Below are positions 17,682 to 27,711 of a stretch of DNA of 64,000 nucleotides, piece after piece. The first letter of the stretch is position 1; each line of letters begins with the position of its first letter. The position numbers were made by a program, and so were the translations under genes. Where the stretch lies: positions 1,054,001-1,118,000 of the forward strand of contig NZ_PDJL01000004.1 of NCBI RefSeq assembly GCF_002563795.1. The letters run 5' to 3'. The notes under the pieces are model-generated. The model was not told the origin of the DNA. It saw only the letters and a program-made list of their open reading frames with translations, and searched no databases. This stretch comes from Vibrio sp. ES.051 (GTDB lineage Bacteria > Pseudomonadota > Gammaproteobacteria > Enterobacterales > Vibrionaceae).

Positions 17682-18884
17682 ATGATCATCAAACCTAGAA
17701 TTCGTGGATTCATTTGTACTACAACGCACCCTGTTGGTTGTGAAGCTAACGTAAAAGAACAAATTGCTTACACGAAAGCACAAGGCCCAATCAAAAATGC
17801 GCCTAAACGTGTGCTTGTTGTCGGTGCATCAAGTGGCTACGGTCTATCTTCTCGTATCGCTGCGGCTTTTGGTGGTGGTGCATCAACAATCGGTGTTTTC
17901 TTCGAAAAAGAAGGCACAGAGAAGAAAACAGGTACAGCGGGCTTCTACAACGCGGCTGCTTTTGAAAAGCTAGCTCGCGAAGAAGGCCTCTACGCAAGAA
18001 GCCTTAATGGCGACGCTTTTTCAAATGAAGCAAAACAGAAAACCATTGATCTGATTAAAGCAGACTTGGGTCAGATTGATATGGTGGTTTACTCATTGGC
18101 ATCGCCAGTACGCAAAATGCCAGAAACTGGTGAACTTGTACGTTCAGCACTTAAACCAATCGGTGCAACTTACACATCAACGGCCGTTGATACCAATAAA
18201 GATGTGATCATCGAAGCAAGTGTTGAGCCTGCAACGGAAGAAGAAATCCAAGATACAATAACCGTTATGGGCGGTGAAGACTGGGAACTTTGGATTAATG
18301 CGCTTTCTGAAGCTGGTGTTCTGGCTGAAGGTTGTAAGACAGTGGCATACAGTTATATTGGTACTGAGCTAACATGGCCTATTTACTGGGATGGCGCACT
18401 AGGTAAAGCAAAAATGGACCTAGATCGTGCCGCAACAGCGTTAAATGAGAAACTAGCTGCAACAGGTGGTAGTGCTAACGTAGCGGTACTTAAGTCTGTT
18501 GTGACTCAGGCAAGTTCTGCGATTCCTGTAATGCCATTGTACATTGCGATGGTGTTCAAGAAGATGCGTGAAGAAGGCGTGCACGAAGGTTGTATGGAGC
18601 AGATCTACCGCATGTTCAGCCAGCGTCTATATAAAGATGATGGCAGTGTAACAGAAGTAGATGAGATGAATCGTCTGCGCCTAGATGACTGGGAACTTCG
18701 CGAAGATATCCAACAACACTGCCGCGAACTGTGGCCTCAGATTACGACTGAGAACTTAAAAGAACTGACTGATTACGTAGAATACAAAGAAGAGTTCTTG
18801 AAGCTATTTGGTTTTGGTGTTGAAGGGGTTGACTACGAAGCGGATGTGAATCCAGCGGTTGAAGCCGACTTCATCCAAATCTAA
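17682..18884 (+). CDS. fabV: Trans-2-enoyl-ACP reductase FabV (NADH)
   Basis: 400-residue enoyl-ACP reductase of the FabV class, first described in Vibrio cholerae. It performs the last step of each fatty-acid elongation cycle and is naturally triclosan tolerant. Nucleotide loop [11 protein letters not shown] at 48-58; the catalytic pair Tyr235 and Lys244 in the family pattern Y-x8-K is intact. ATG 17682 gives the family length; an in-frame TTG two codons earlier is rejected. AAAGGAAG lies upstream. It follows fadE but has its own promoter region after the fadE terminator. Synthesis and oxidation genes are thus adjacent. Confidence 0.96.
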   Translation: MIIKPRIRGFICTTTHPVGCEANVKEQIAYTKAQGPIKNAPKRVLVVGASSGYGLSSRIAAAFGGGASTIGVFFEKEGTEKKTGTAGFYNAAAFEKLAREEGLYARSLNGDAFSNEAKQKTIDLIKADLGQIDMVVYSLASPVRKMPETGELVRSALKPIGATYTSTAVDTNKDVIIEASVEPATEEEIQDTITVMGGEDWELWINALSEAGVLAEGCKTVAYSYIGTELTWPIYWDGALGKAKMDLDRAATALNEKLAATGGSANVAVLKSVVTQASSAIPVMPLYIAMVFKKMREEGVHEGCMEQIYRMFSQRLYKDDGSVTEVDEMNRLRLDDWELREDIQQHCRELWPQITTENLKELTDYVEYKEEFLKLFGFGVEGVDYEADVNPAVEADFIQI

Positions 18885-18912
18885 TCAATCTATTCGATAG
18901 ATAAACAATATC

Positions 18913-18942
18913 AAAAAGGCGCTCTGTTGAGCGCCTTTTTTT
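18913..18942 (+). terminator. fabV terminator, bidirectional
   Basis: AAAAAGGCGCTC pairs with GAGCGCCTTTTT around TGTT. T runs on both strands serve fabV and the convergent YbjL-type gene. Confidence 0.88.
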
Positions 18943-18961
18943 GTCTTCGATGAGCTTGAGC

Positions 18962-20644
18962 CTAGCTCAAAATAATCAGAATAGTACCTGCGAGGGTCAT
19001 CAGGATATTCGCAATAGCGTATGTCCCTGCATAACCAAGCGCAGGAATTGTCGATTTCGCATAATCGTTGACAACATCCATTGCCGGGGCGCAGGTACGG
19101 GCACCAATGATGGCACCGAAAAGTAATGCGCGGTTCATTTTAAGTACGTGTGCGCCGACTAAATACGCGAGTACTACTGGCACAACACTGACAATAAAGG
19201 CTAAACCAATGACCTGTAGGCCAACTTGAGCCAAGTGTTCAAACATCTTACCACCAGCGCTTAAACCAATTCCCACCATAAAGAACATCAAACCTAGGTC
19301 TTTGACCATATTCAGTGCCCCTTGCGGAACATAACCGAAGGTGGGGTGGTTGGCTCGTAAGAAGCCGAGTGTAATGCCAGATAACAAAAGACCAACGGCA
19401 TTGCCGAGACTAAATGACACTTGCCCAAACGTCATAGTAATGAGACCAAACAAAATGCCTAAAATAAAGAAACTACAGAAAGCGAGTAAGTCTGCCATTT
19501 GGCTATGAATTGAGATGAAACCGATTTTTTCCGCAAGCCCATGCACACGGCTTTTCTCACCGCTCACCTGAAGGACATCACCTTTAGCGAGAACGATATC
19601 TAAGTCCATTGGCATTTCAATTTGGGCACGCACAACGCGGTTTAAGAAACAGCCAAATTCCGATAAGTTTAAATCGGATAGACGCTTACCTGCGATAGCG
19701 TCGCTTTTTACCACGATTTCCTCTTCGACAATGCGCAGATCAAGCAAGTTTCGGTCAAACACTTCTTTGCCGTAACGGAAACTTGGATCCAAACGGGCAT
19801 GACTATCAGGGAAACCTACAAGCGCAATCTCGTCGCCTTCTTGCAAAATGGCGTCACCATCAGGGTGGGCGAGGATGCCATTCCGGCGGATTCGTTCTAT
19901 GTAACATCCCGTTTGGCGGTAAATACCCAACTCACGTAAATTCTTGCCATCGGTCCAATCAATGAGCTCTGGGCCAACGCGATAAGCACGAATAATAGGT
20001 AAGTATACTTTTCTCTGGCTAGAGTTACCGAGGCCACGTTCTTGTGCAATTTGCTGCGCAGAATCAGAAAGGTTCTGTTTTTGTAGCTTTGGGAGCAACT
20101 TGGCGAACATGATCATGCTGATCAATCCCACCAGATAAGCCATTGCGTAACCAACGGATAGATTTTCTAATACCAACGAAAAATCCATGTTGCGCGGTAT
20201 AGTGGCAAGGCCTGAGTTAAGTGCATCTTGTGCACCAACAAGTACCGGGGTTGCTGTTAAGGCTCCGGCCATCATACCTGCAGATAACCCAAAATCCAGG
20301 CCAAAGTAGTGGCTAAGACCATAAGTTAAACTCACCGCTGAAACCAGTACGGTCATACTTAAGATAAAATAGTGCTTACCATCTCTAAAAAAGATGCCAA
20401 AAAAGTTAGGGCCAGCTTCAATGCCAACGCAGTATATAAACAGCATAAAGCCAATGGTCAGCGCTTCTGCGTTAAAGGAAAAGCCAAGGTGCCCCATAAC
20501 GAGCGAGGTAATTAGAACCCCAATGGAGTTGCCTAGTTGCAACTTTCCAAAACGGATTTTGCCGATGGCAAGGCCAATGGCTAATACGACGAAGATTAGC
20601 AGGATTGGGTTTTGCTCAAGAAGGTATACGACGTCTATGTTCAC
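18962..20644 (-). CDS. YbjL-type AspT/YidE family transporter
   Basis: 560-residue putative transporter with two blocks of about five membrane segments (about residues 10-190 and 370-560) flanking two TrkA-C (RCK-C) domains near 205-290 and 295-370. This is the AAEX (aspartate:alanine exchanger) family layout, and length fits E. coli YbjL (561 aa). No ATG is available; GTG 20644 is chosen because family proteins begin [18 protein letters not shown] 20671 would add nine residues. Substrate is unknown; aspartate/alanine exchange is proven only for AspT. Monocistronic, convergent with fabV. Confidence 0.85.
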   Translation of the reverse strand: MNIDVVYLLEQNPILLIFVVLAIGLAIGKIRFGKLQLGNSIGVLITSLVMGHLGFSFNAEALTIGFMLFIYCVGIEAGPNFFGIFFRDGKHYFILSMTVLVSAVSLTYGLSHYFGLDFGLSAGMMAGALTATPVLVGAQDALNSGLATIPRNMDFSLVLENLSVGYAMAYLVGLISMIMFAKLLPKLQKQNLSDSAQQIAQERGLGNSSQRKVYLPIIRAYRVGPELIDWTDGKNLRELGIYRQTGCYIERIRRNGILAHPDGDAILQEGDEIALVGFPDSHARLDPSFRYGKEVFDRNLLDLRIVEEEIVVKSDAIAGKRLSDLNLSEFGCFLNRVVRAQIEMPMDLDIVLAKGDVLQVSGEKSRVHGLAEKIGFISIHSQMADLLAFCSFFILGILFGLITMTFGQVSFSLGNAVGLLLSGITLGFLRANHPTFGYVPQGALNMVKDLGLMFFMVGIGLSAGGKMFEHLAQVGLQVIGLAFIVSVVPVVLAYLVGAHVLKMNRALLFGAIIGARTCAPAMDVVNDYAKSTIPALGYAGTYAIANILMTLAGTILIILS

Positions 20645-20775
20645 TGTGTGGCTCGGTAAAGTGTGTGCCAAAAAGATTAAGAACTACGAATTGTAACTAA
20701 ATATAGCAAAAAGATAAGTGAATTTTTTTAGGTTTTACCATTAGTTAACGTAGGGAAGTAACGTTCTGATAAATA

Positions 20776-20801
20776 ATAAAAAAGCCGCATAAAGCGGCTT
20801 T
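20776..20801 (-). terminator. grxA terminator
   Basis: AAAGCCGC (20781-20788) pairs with GCGGCTTT (20794-20801). On the minus strand an T-rich run follows. Confidence 0.82.
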
Positions 20802-20821
20802 CTATCAAAGACTAGTGTTTA

Positions 20822-21088
20822 TTACTCGTCGAATAGACCTAAGTGTTCTTTCGCGTAAGCTTCAAACTCATCGCAGCCACCGATATGCTCTTGATCAATA
20901 AAGATTTGAGGAACAGTTTCAACTGGCTTGCCAACGGTTTTCTCGAGATCTGCTTTAGAGATGCCTTCAGCATGAATATCAACGTAACGGTAGTTAAAAT
21001 CGTCACGTTTTGCTTTTAGCGTTTCTGCGTGCTCTTTCGCACGAACACAGAAAGGACATGCAGGGCGACCAAAGATAACAACGAACAT
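20822..21088 (-). CDS. grxA: Glutaredoxin 1
   Basis: 88-residue cytosolic dithiol glutaredoxin with the redox motif Cys11-Pro-Phe-Cys14, the TVPQIFID glutathione-binding loop near 58-65 and the GGCDEFEAY motif near 70. It reduces ribonucleotide reductase and other disulfides using glutathione. ATG 21088 is set by AGGAG at 21099-21103 and by family length (E. coli 85 aa); a longer open frame to 21295 is not coding. The gene stands alone with a terminator. No OxyR site was recognised. Confidence 0.95.
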   Translation of the reverse strand: MFVVIFGRPACPFCVRAKEHAETLKAKRDDFNYRYVDIHAEGISKADLEKTVGKPVETVPQIFIDQEHIGGCDEFEAYAKEHLGLFDE

Positions 21089-21381
21089 AATCTTATTTCT
21101 CCTAAATCTATTCTTTTTGAAAGCGTATAAAAAACACAGCGTTTGAGTGCGCTCTCTTTTGTTGCAGTAACTATGCCCGATCCAAGTACGGAAATAAAGT
21201 GGCAATTGCCTCTTGGTTCTATCGGTGAAATCTATCGAATAAAAACTAAACGTGCATTGTGATTTAGAGTCACAAAACAATGTGAGGCACCGCATAAAAG
21301 CATATCTTTTATAGGGTTAATAGCTGCAAAGTAGATTCGGTCAATTTTTTTTACTGCAATCCGTAGCAATCTAATAATCGC

Positions 21382-21512
21382 TATACCCAAATCACTTCAA
21401 ATGTAGGATGAAGAGCGCTGTCACTGAGCCGAGTTTAAAGGACCTGCGTAGCGTCCCCGCAATTTCCAACTCATTCTGGTTAAAGCACACGCCTCGAGGT
21501 TATTTGGGTATA
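21382..21512. repeat. Palindromic repeat, TATACCCAAAT type
   Basis: TATACCCAAAT (21382-21392) and its reverse complement (21502-21512) bound a 131-bp element with an unrelated-looking interior. The ends differ by one base from those of the repeat at 1860. The element lies directly before the alcohol dehydrogenase ribosome-binding site. Confidence 0.7.
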
Positions 21513-21531
21513 TCGTTTGGGGAGGAAATGT

Positions 21532-22770
21532 ATGTTTCAGTTTATGACGGCAACAAGGATTATTTTCGGTGAAGGTGCGCTACAGTCATCATTGTCCGTT
21601 ATCAATCAGTTTGGCTACAGTGTTTTACTGGTTACAGGGAAAGATACCCAAAGAGCCATGCCCATCATCAATTACCTTAAAGCTCAAAGTATGCGCTATC
21701 AGCACGTCGCTATTAGTGGTGAGCCTTACATCACAATGGTGGAAGAGACCGCTGTGCTCGGAAGAAAATTTCAACCTGACATGGTGATCGCGATTGGGGG
21801 AGGCAGCGTCATCGATATGGGGAAAGCGTTAGCAGCGATTATCCCTAATCAAGGTAACGTTTATGATTATGTTGAAGTCGTGGGTAGAAATGTGCCACTA
21901 AAAGCGAAACCACTATACTTTATGGCTATTCCTACCACGGCAAGTACAGGTTCGGAAGTGACTAGAAACGCGGTATTAAAATCTGGTCAAGATAAAGTGA
22001 AGGTGAGTCTCCGAAGCCCAGATATGCTGGCAGATGTTGCTATTATTGACCCAACATTAACCTACGGCACTGATCAATATACCTCCGGACGTGGTGCGAT
22101 GGATGCGTTCACGCATTTGATGGAAGCGTATGTTTGTGGCGAACCAAATCCCTTAACCGATATGGTATGTGAAGAAGGTTTACGACGCTTAAGTCATTCT
22201 GTAATTGCTGGTTGTAAACAAGATAACCACAAAGCAAGATCGGATCTGTCGTTTGCTGCCTTGCTTGGCGGTATGGCTATCACCAATGCCAAGTTGGGGG
22301 CGGCACACGGATTAGCTTCTGCCTTGGGAGGTAAATTAGATGCTCCTCACAGCGTCATAACTGCACGCCTTGCTCCACATGTTATGCAAGAAAATATCAA
22401 CGCAGCAAAGCTGGCGGGTAGAAATGATGTGATTAATCGTTACCGTAAACTTGCTCAACTGGTAACAGACCGTGCGAATGCGAATGAACATGATGGTGTG
22501 TTGTGGGTCACGATGGTTCTAGACAAGTTAGAACTGCCCTTACTCGGAAAGTTTGGTGTGTGTCAAACGTCATTTGAACAGGTTGCCAGCGATGCCCTTA
22601 AATCAGTTGCAATTAAAGGTAACCCTTTACCTCTTAACCAAGACCGGTTGATAGATATATTGCGGCAAGTGTGTAATTGCAGTGGAGATTGTTCAGCAGA
22701 AAGCACTCAGCACGTAAGTTCAGTCGAGGTATTGGAGTCAAGGTCGGATTTATCGAGTGTGAATGATTAA
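21532..22770 (+). CDS. Iron-containing alcohol dehydrogenase family enzyme
   Basis: 412 residues of the Fe-ADH (type III) family, NAD(P)-dependent oxidoreductases. Visible: the dinucleotide site GGGSVIDMGKALAA near 91-104, PTTASTGSEVTRNAV near 138-152, and the metal ligands in DAFTHLMEAYVCGEPNPLTD near 194 and AAHGLASALGGKLDAPHSV near 258-276. The C-terminus has an extra Cys/Ser-rich tail (CNCSGDCSAES). ATG 21532 has GGAGG 7 nt upstream. Substrate unknown; family members act on alcohols, glycerol or lactaldehyde. It is convergent with hexR. Confidence 0.88.
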   Translation: MFQFMTATRIIFGEGALQSSLSVINQFGYSVLLVTGKDTQRAMPIINYLKAQSMRYQHVAISGEPYITMVEETAVLGRKFQPDMVIAIGGGSVIDMGKALAAIIPNQGNVYDYVEVVGRNVPLKAKPLYFMAIPTTASTGSEVTRNAVLKSGQDKVKVSLRSPDMLADVAIIDPTLTYGTDQYTSGRGAMDAFTHLMEAYVCGEPNPLTDMVCEEGLRRLSHSVIAGCKQDNHKARSDLSFAALLGGMAITNAKLGAAHGLASALGGKLDAPHSVITARLAPHVMQENINAAKLAGRNDVINRYRKLAQLVTDRANANEHDGVLWVTMVLDKLELPLLGKFGVCQTSFEQVASDALKSVAIKGNPLPLNQDRLIDILRQVCNCSGDCSAESTQHVSSVEVLESRSDLSSVND

Positions 22771-22790
22771 CAGTTATTTAAGGCTTATGG

Positions 22791-22819
22791 AAAAAAGGGG
22801 GAGTCCAAAGCTCCCCTTT
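22791..22819. terminator. Terminator between the alcohol dehydrogenase and hexR
   Basis: GGGGAG (22798-22803) pairs with CTCCCC (22811-22816), with A run before and short T run after, usable by both convergent genes. Confidence 0.75.
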
Positions 22820-22847
22820 ACTCAATGGTCAATATAAACGTGGGTGT

Positions 22848-23702
22848 TTAGTATTGACTCAATTTGTCATAACGACTGTCTTTTAATGCATCTTTGACGC
22901 GCTTAAGGTTTTCACGAAACCCAGTGCCACGGCGAAGTGTGAAGCCAGTCGCCAATACATCAATCACCGTCATTTGAACCACACGACTCGCCATCGGCAT
23001 ATAAACGTCGGTATCTTCAGGGACATCAAGCGTAATCGCCAATGAGCTTGCCTTCTCTAGAGGTGAGTCTTTGGCCGTAATCGCAATGACGGTAGCACCG
23101 TTTTCACGCGCAAGGTGCGCAATCTCAACTTGGCTTTTTGTGCGACCAGTATGAGAAATGAGAACCACGACGTCATTCTCACTACAGTTAATACAACTCA
23201 TACGCTGCATGACAATATCTTCAAAACAAGTAATTGGAATATTAAAACGAATAAACTTGTTTTGTGCATCTCTAGCAACCGAAGAAGAAGCGCCGAGACC
23301 GAAGAAAGAAATGCGCTTCGCTTGCGTTAACAAGTCAACAGCACGATTAACTTGCATTGGATCCAAGCTATTCTTCGCGACATCAAGACAAGCCATTGTT
23401 GATTCGAAGATCTTATGGGTGTATGCATCTGGGCCATCATCTTCTTCCACGTTACGATTAACGTAAGGTGTACCGTTGGCTAAGCTCTGTGCCAAGTGAA
23501 GCTTAAAATCTGGAAAGCCTTTGGTATCCAGACGACGACAGAAGCGATTTACAGTGGGCTCACTTACGTCAGCCATTTTAGCTAACGTTGCAATGCTTGA
23601 ATGAATTGCAGTTTGTGGAGACGTCATAATTACTTCCGCAACTTTGCGCTCTGACTTACTGAAATTCTCCAAGTTTTTTTGAATTTTTTCTAATGTATTC
23701 AT
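22848..23702 (-). CDS. hexR: HexR transcriptional regulator (RpiR family)
   Basis: 284-residue regulator of central carbon metabolism that senses KDPG in gammaproteobacteria. The N-terminal HTH_6 domain (about 1-77) includes MADVSEPTVNRFCRRLD near 46-62. The SIS sugar-phosphate domain (about 120-255) has FFGLGASSSVARDAQNKF and SHTGRTKSQVEIA. ATG 23702 gives the family start MNTLEKIQ; GTG 23711 would add three residues. In Vibrio it controls Entner-Doudoroff and glycolytic genes. I did not find its usual palindrome in this window's intergenic regions. Confidence 0.9.
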   Translation of the reverse strand: MNTLEKIQKNLENFSKSERKVAEVIMTSPQTAIHSSIATLAKMADVSEPTVNRFCRRLDTKGFPDFKLHLAQSLANGTPYVNRNVEEDDGPDAYTHKIFESTMACLDVAKNSLDPMQVNRAVDLLTQAKRISFFGLGASSSVARDAQNKFIRFNIPITCFEDIVMQRMSCINCSENDVVVLISHTGRTKSQVEIAHLARENGATVIAITAKDSPLEKASSLAITLDVPEDTDVYMPMASRVVQMTVIDVLATGFTLRRGTGFRENLKRVKDALKDSRYDKLSQY

Positions 23703-24009
23703 AGTGTTCACGAGGGTATAGAGAACAACTCGCTGGTTCTGTTAACGGTAGGAAACACGTAGATTCCAGAGTAGAGAGGGCGTTAACGAAAACAACCAGC
23801 GCCATAGAATCAGTATAAACCTGATCTTCAATCAGTCTAAACCAATAACGGGTACTATTTAGTGATAATTTGACAGGCCTCAAACAAAATGTTGTAAAAA
23901 CTACAGAATTGGATGTGGAATCTAAGACTTGTTGCGTTAGTCGCACGATAATGATGTCTGAGTTACATCAAAAAGAAAAAAAATTTCAAATTGATGTAAC
24001 TCATGTTTG
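23703..24009. other. Region between hexR and panP
   Basis: About 300 bp with no credible gene. It holds the hexR promoter side and, at the panP end, a 12-bp-arm inverted repeat (23960-24002, listed separately). Confidence 0.5.
23960..24002 (-). terminator. Inverted repeat just after panP, likely terminator
   Basis: GAGTTACATCAA (23960-23971) and its exact reverse complement (23991-24002) enclose 19 bp rich in A (T on the minus strand). It lies 8 bp beyond the panP stop. The T-rich tract is in the loop, not after the stem, so it may be a stabilising 3' hairpin or an operator. Confidence 0.5.
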
Positions 24010-25662
24010 TCATCGTGACGATGACAAAATATCGATGGCTATTTCTTGGATTTTAGCTATCAAATTTGGTGCTTGTTGAGCGATTTCGCGCTGCTCCTCA
24101 AGGACGACACTTAATATGTCTTTGGTGGTTAATGGATTGGCAAGTACGACGCGGAAAACGATCGTGTTCATGCGTTGCCATTGCACTGGGTTTAGTCTTG
24201 TGCGCGACACAAATGATTTACCCGTCTCACGTTGGCGTTTCTGAATAAACTGCGTTAACTGGTTAATGAGCTCGTTCAGTTTTTCTTTTTGTGTACCTTG
24301 CGCTTTTAGTAAAGCCTCACGGATGTTGGCTGGCAAGTAACGATAGGTGAGTAGACACAGTTCAGGCTCAGATACCAGTTCAAAATCATTTTGTTGCTTG
24401 ATTAACTGAGCGAAGTAATGCGCCTTTTCAATGCTCTGGTCTATCAGTAATTCGTAGCCTGGTCGACTGATGATGTGCATCGCGGCATAAACTAACATTG
24501 CCATGCCGGATCGCGAGCCTTCTAGCGTGTGGCTACCTAAGTCTTTTGAACCCTTGCGCAAAATGTACTGAGCGTGGTGTTCGATGGACTTCATTGCGTC
24601 TGGCTCTTTAAACAGCACCATCCCAGCACCCATAGGAATATAGAGCTGCTTGTGTGCATCAATTGTCACCGAGTCTGCCATTTCAACACCGTTAAGAAGA
24701 TGGCGGTGGTGATTAGACATTAATGTAGCACCACCCCAAGCGGCATCAACGTGGAAGTGACAGTGATGTTCTTGGCATATTGAAGCAATCTGTTGCAGAG
24801 GGTCGACGTTGCCCGTTTCTGTTGTGCCTGCAACGCCAATCACAGCGATGGGTTTGATGTTATGCTTTTGTAGTTCGACGATCTTTTGTTTAAGGTCATC
24901 AACAATAATACGGTTGTTGGCGTCTGTTTTTACCGCGACTAAGTCGTCTTGGCCTAAACCAAGCACATCAACCGCTTTCTTGAGCGAGTAGTGACCGCGC
25001 TCAGAAACTAGAACGGCTAAACCGTCATAGCCATAGTGTTTCATGGCTTTAAACAGGCCTTCTTTTTCTACGCCTTTAAACTCGCCATCGGCTTTTAAAG
25101 CTTTGTTACGTGCGACCCAAAGTGCCGTAATATTGGCAATTGTTCCACCAGAGCAAAAAGCACCGAGAGAGTGGTTCGCACTGTGCATCCATTCGCGATA
25201 AAACGTATCTTTTTGGCCATAAATTAAGCGATGTAGCATGCCTAGCACTTGGCGCTCAAGTGGTGTAAAAGCTTTAGACGTCTCAATCTTAACCAAGTTT
25301 TGGTTTAAGGCGATCATGATCTTAGACAGAGGCATCAAGAAGTAAGGCAGTGCCGACGTCATATGACCAATAAAGCTTGGTGCGGAGGTATGAACCGAGT
25401 GTGATACCAAAGTGTCTAGCAAATGCTCAGTATGGTCTGATACAAATTCAGGTTGCTCAGGAATCTGAGCAGAAGAAAAATCTTTTTCTATTTCACGTAA
25501 AGGCTTTTCTTCTGCCACGATGTGTTCACGAAGAAACTGATTTAGGTTTCGCGAGAGGCTCTCGTCAATTTTGGTTAACGTTGACTCTGGACCTTCTGGC
25601 ACAGTGAAGATCTTTAACAAGCTCTCAAAGCTAACGTCAGCGGCTTTTTGTTCCTTAACCAT
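24010..25662 (-). CDS. panP: PLP-dependent aspartate 1-decarboxylase PanP
   Basis: 550-residue group II pyridoxal-phosphate decarboxylase. Family marks: HYSLKKA near 225, HVDAAWGGATLMS near 302 and the cofactor lysine in TIDAHKQLYIPMG near 337. The N-terminal ~100 residues and length fit PanP, the Vibrio enzyme that makes beta-alanine for pantothenate and replaces pyruvoyl PanD. Older annotations call it glutamate decarboxylase. Starts at ATG 25662 without a clear Shine-Dalgarno. Monocistronic, downstream of a palindromic repeat. Confidence 0.85.
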   Translation of the reverse strand: MVKEQKAADVSFESLLKIFTVPEGPESTLTKIDESLSRNLNQFLREHIVAEEKPLREIEKDFSSAQIPEQPEFVSDHTEHLLDTLVSHSVHTSAPSFIGHMTSALPYFLMPLSKIMIALNQNLVKIETSKAFTPLERQVLGMLHRLIYGQKDTFYREWMHSANHSLGAFCSGGTIANITALWVARNKALKADGEFKGVEKEGLFKAMKHYGYDGLAVLVSERGHYSLKKAVDVLGLGQDDLVAVKTDANNRIIVDDLKQKIVELQKHNIKPIAVIGVAGTTETGNVDPLQQIASICQEHHCHFHVDAAWGGATLMSNHHRHLLNGVEMADSVTIDAHKQLYIPMGAGMVLFKEPDAMKSIEHHAQYILRKGSKDLGSHTLEGSRSGMAMLVYAAMHIISRPGYELLIDQSIEKAHYFAQLIKQQNDFELVSEPELCLLTYRYLPANIREALLKAQGTQKEKLNELINQLTQFIQKRQRETGKSFVSRTRLNPVQWQRMNTIVFRVVLANPLTTKDILSVVLEEQREIAQQAPNLIAKIQEIAIDILSSSR

Positions 25663-25786
25663 AGCAAAGAATCTTTGTAGTTATTGTGGTAATGCGAGCG
25701 GCACAATCTAAACTAAAACGGGCGCAAAGTCCCGTTTTAATTGTTGAAACCCCATGTTACTGAAATGAAAAAATCAAAGTGAGGGT

Positions 25787-25943
25787 TATACCAATTGCAG
25801 TAAATAATGGTTTCTTCTAGTGTGTTAAAGCACTCGGCAACTGCGCTCTAATTCTGATTTAGAATCACTACTTATCGAAAAGCTTCGTTTTGCGTTCAAG
25901 TGCTTTCCCACACGATTGCAAAATAGGTGCTTTTATTGGTATC
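25787..25943. repeat. Long imperfect palindromic intergenic repeat
   Basis: Outer arms ATACCAAT (25788-25795) and ATTGGTAT (25935-25942). Nested inside, GTGTG-AAAGCACT near 25818 pairs with AAGTGCTTT-CACAC near 25897. The whole is about 155 bp and could fold into one long interrupted hairpin, ERIC-like in design but not matching the ERIC consensus I know. It fills the gap between panP and the secreted protein gene. Confidence 0.6.
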
Positions 25944-26454
25944 AGTTGCACATTTGCTTTTCAATCTTTTCAATGGACTGATTATATTTGCTGAGTGCAG
26001 AATCAATTTGCTGTGGATGACTAAGCAAATCAGCAAAAGCAGAACGAAGTTCGTAGTTTTTTGGGTGATTTGTTGACTGACGGTCATTGAAAGTTTGTTT
26101 TGCTACTTCACCCAACTCATCATTGCGGCTTGCCAGTTGCTTAACATCATGTTGCTCCAGATTTAACCAAGCTTCGATAGGCTTTTCTGTCGCGACACGG
26201 CTAGGATCGTTCTTTAGAAAATAGTGAACGGCTTCGCGATTGAGTTCAAAGTGGTGTTTACGGCCATCTAGGAACCATTGGCTAACTTCGTCTAGCTCTG
26301 GGTATTGAGTGACGGTTAAGTCAACAAGATCTTGATACCATTGTAATGAAGCATCGACATAGCCATCGTATTTGCTCGCGAGACACTGTTGATCTGCGGC
26401 AAAGGTAAAAGTTGAGCTGGTAGCGAGGAGCGCTGCAACGACAAAGCGTTTCAT
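25942..26454 (-). CDS. Secreted protein of unknown function
   Basis: 170 residues. A signal peptide is clear: MKRF, a hydrophobic core and cleavage after FAA near residue 20. The mature protein has two cysteines, Cys24 and the one near the end (KQMCN), which could form a disulfide in the periplasm. It is rich in charged helices and has no domain I recognise. Its 3' end runs to the edge of the palindromic repeat at 25787-25943. Transcribed in the same direction as the LysO-type gene, but 200 bp away. Confidence 0.65.
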   Translation of the reverse strand: MKRFVVAALLATSSTFTFAADQQCLASKYDGYVDASLQWYQDLVDLTVTQYPELDEVSQWFLDGRKHHFELNREAVHYFLKNDPSRVATEKPIEAWLNLEQHDVKQLASRNDELGEVAKQTFNDRQSTNHPKNYELRSAFADLLSHPQQIDSALSKYNQSIEKIEKQMCN

Positions 26455-26654
26455 TCTTCTTCCTTCTGGTTTGTTATTCCTTCATTAACGTAAAGTGCAT
26501 CAAGTGATACTCGACTCTGTCTAGTCGTAATAATTCATTGGGCTCAATGACAAAACAGGATGTAGAGTTTACTAATATATTGACCACTTTAAAGTTAACT
26601 GGGTATTTAAATTTTTGCGGTATTGTAATGGATGTTAAGGTTAAAACCTGAGAT

Positions 26655-27560
26655 CTAGCTAGCAAGTGATACAAAGAAAAGCATCATAACTGGCACCAGT
26701 AAACTCAAAATAAAACCACTAACTATTGCGACCGGCACACAGCGTACGCCACCAGTAGTCTGAATCACTGGCAGAGTGAAGTCCATGGCGGTTGCGCCAG
26801 CATAACCTATTGAGGTACACGGATGGCTGCGGATAAACAGAGGGATAGCAACGAGCGCCACAAGCTCTCGCATTAACTCGATTAAGAAAGAGGCGCCGCC
26901 AAACACTGGGCCAAACGCGTCGCCCATCAAAATACCAGCTAACGAATACCAACCAAACCCCGAAGCCATCGCTAACGCTTGGTAAAGAGGGAGATCTAAT
27001 ATTATAGAGGCAATCAAGCCACCAAGCATACACGTCATTATGACGATAGCGGCAATGGCCATTCCTTGTTTGTTTAGCAATATCTGGCGCAGGGTAAGGC
27101 CGCTGTTGCGTAGTTGAATTCCAATAAAAAAGAGCAACAGAAACAGTATCCACTCACTTGCGGTATCCACCCAGCTTAAATCAATAGGTAAAAGTAACCC
27201 CGCCACTAAGCCAGCACTAACGACGACAATCAGCTTTACAGACTCCATTGCCATGGATGATAAAGGCAGTTTCTTTTGGTTCTGGTTAGTTTGAAGAGGA
27301 ATAACTTTATCAATAATAGGCAACGCCAAAAGATTACAAACACTCAAGCATAAAAAGAAGGTGAAAGCATAAAGTAAAATACTCTGTAAGTTGCTACTTA
27401 AGTTGTCGAGCGCAGCCAGACTCAGCCCCATTAACGACAAAATGACGTAAATAAGGTAGGACGTGGACTGATTAATCTTTTCCAATAGTGAAGCGCGAGA
27501 AATAGGAATTAGATACCCAACTACAAGTGGGGAAAAAATGAATAGCATCCCTGAGAACAT
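26655..27560 (-). CDS. lysO: LysO-type lysine exporter
   Basis: About 301 residues, eight or so membrane segments, matching the DUF340/LysO family (E. coli YbjE, 299 aa), which exports L-lysine and the toxic analogue thialysine. Family segments include GWYSLAGILMGDAFGPVFGG near 205 and DFTLPVIQTTGG near 262. The open frame extends to GTG 27641, but the added 27 residues are not membrane-like; ATG 27560 gives family length. A TTG at 27569 with AAGGA just upstream is an equally possible start. Substrate is by family. Confidence 0.78.
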   Translation of the reverse strand: MFSGMLFIFSPLVVGYLIPISRASLLEKINQSTSYLIYVILSLMGLSLAALDNLSSNLQSILLYAFTFFLCLSVCNLLALPIIDKVIPLQTNQNQKKLPLSSMAMESVKLIVVVSAGLVAGLLLPIDLSWVDTASEWILFLLLFFIGIQLRNSGLTLRQILLNKQGMAIAAIVIMTCMLGGLIASIILDLPLYQALAMASGFGWYSLAGILMGDAFGPVFGGASFLIELMRELVALVAIPLFIRSHPCTSIGYAGATAMDFTLPVIQTTGGVRCVPVAIVSGFILSLLVPVMMLFFVSLAS

Positions 27561-27711
27561 AAAACGCAATGATTCCTTTTTAGATAACTCCAACCAATAA
27601 GGAACTGACTGGTTATCGATCTGATTGGTAGAGTGAGGCACTTAACTACAGATAAAACGCTGCTCAGCCTTGAGCGAACCGTTTCCGTAAGTGACGTTTG
27701 ATGAATATGAG

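Noticed and set aside
24010..25662. Glutamate decarboxylase (acid resistance)
   Set aside because: Length and N-terminal extension fit the PanP type; no glutamate antiporter is adjacent as in gad systems.
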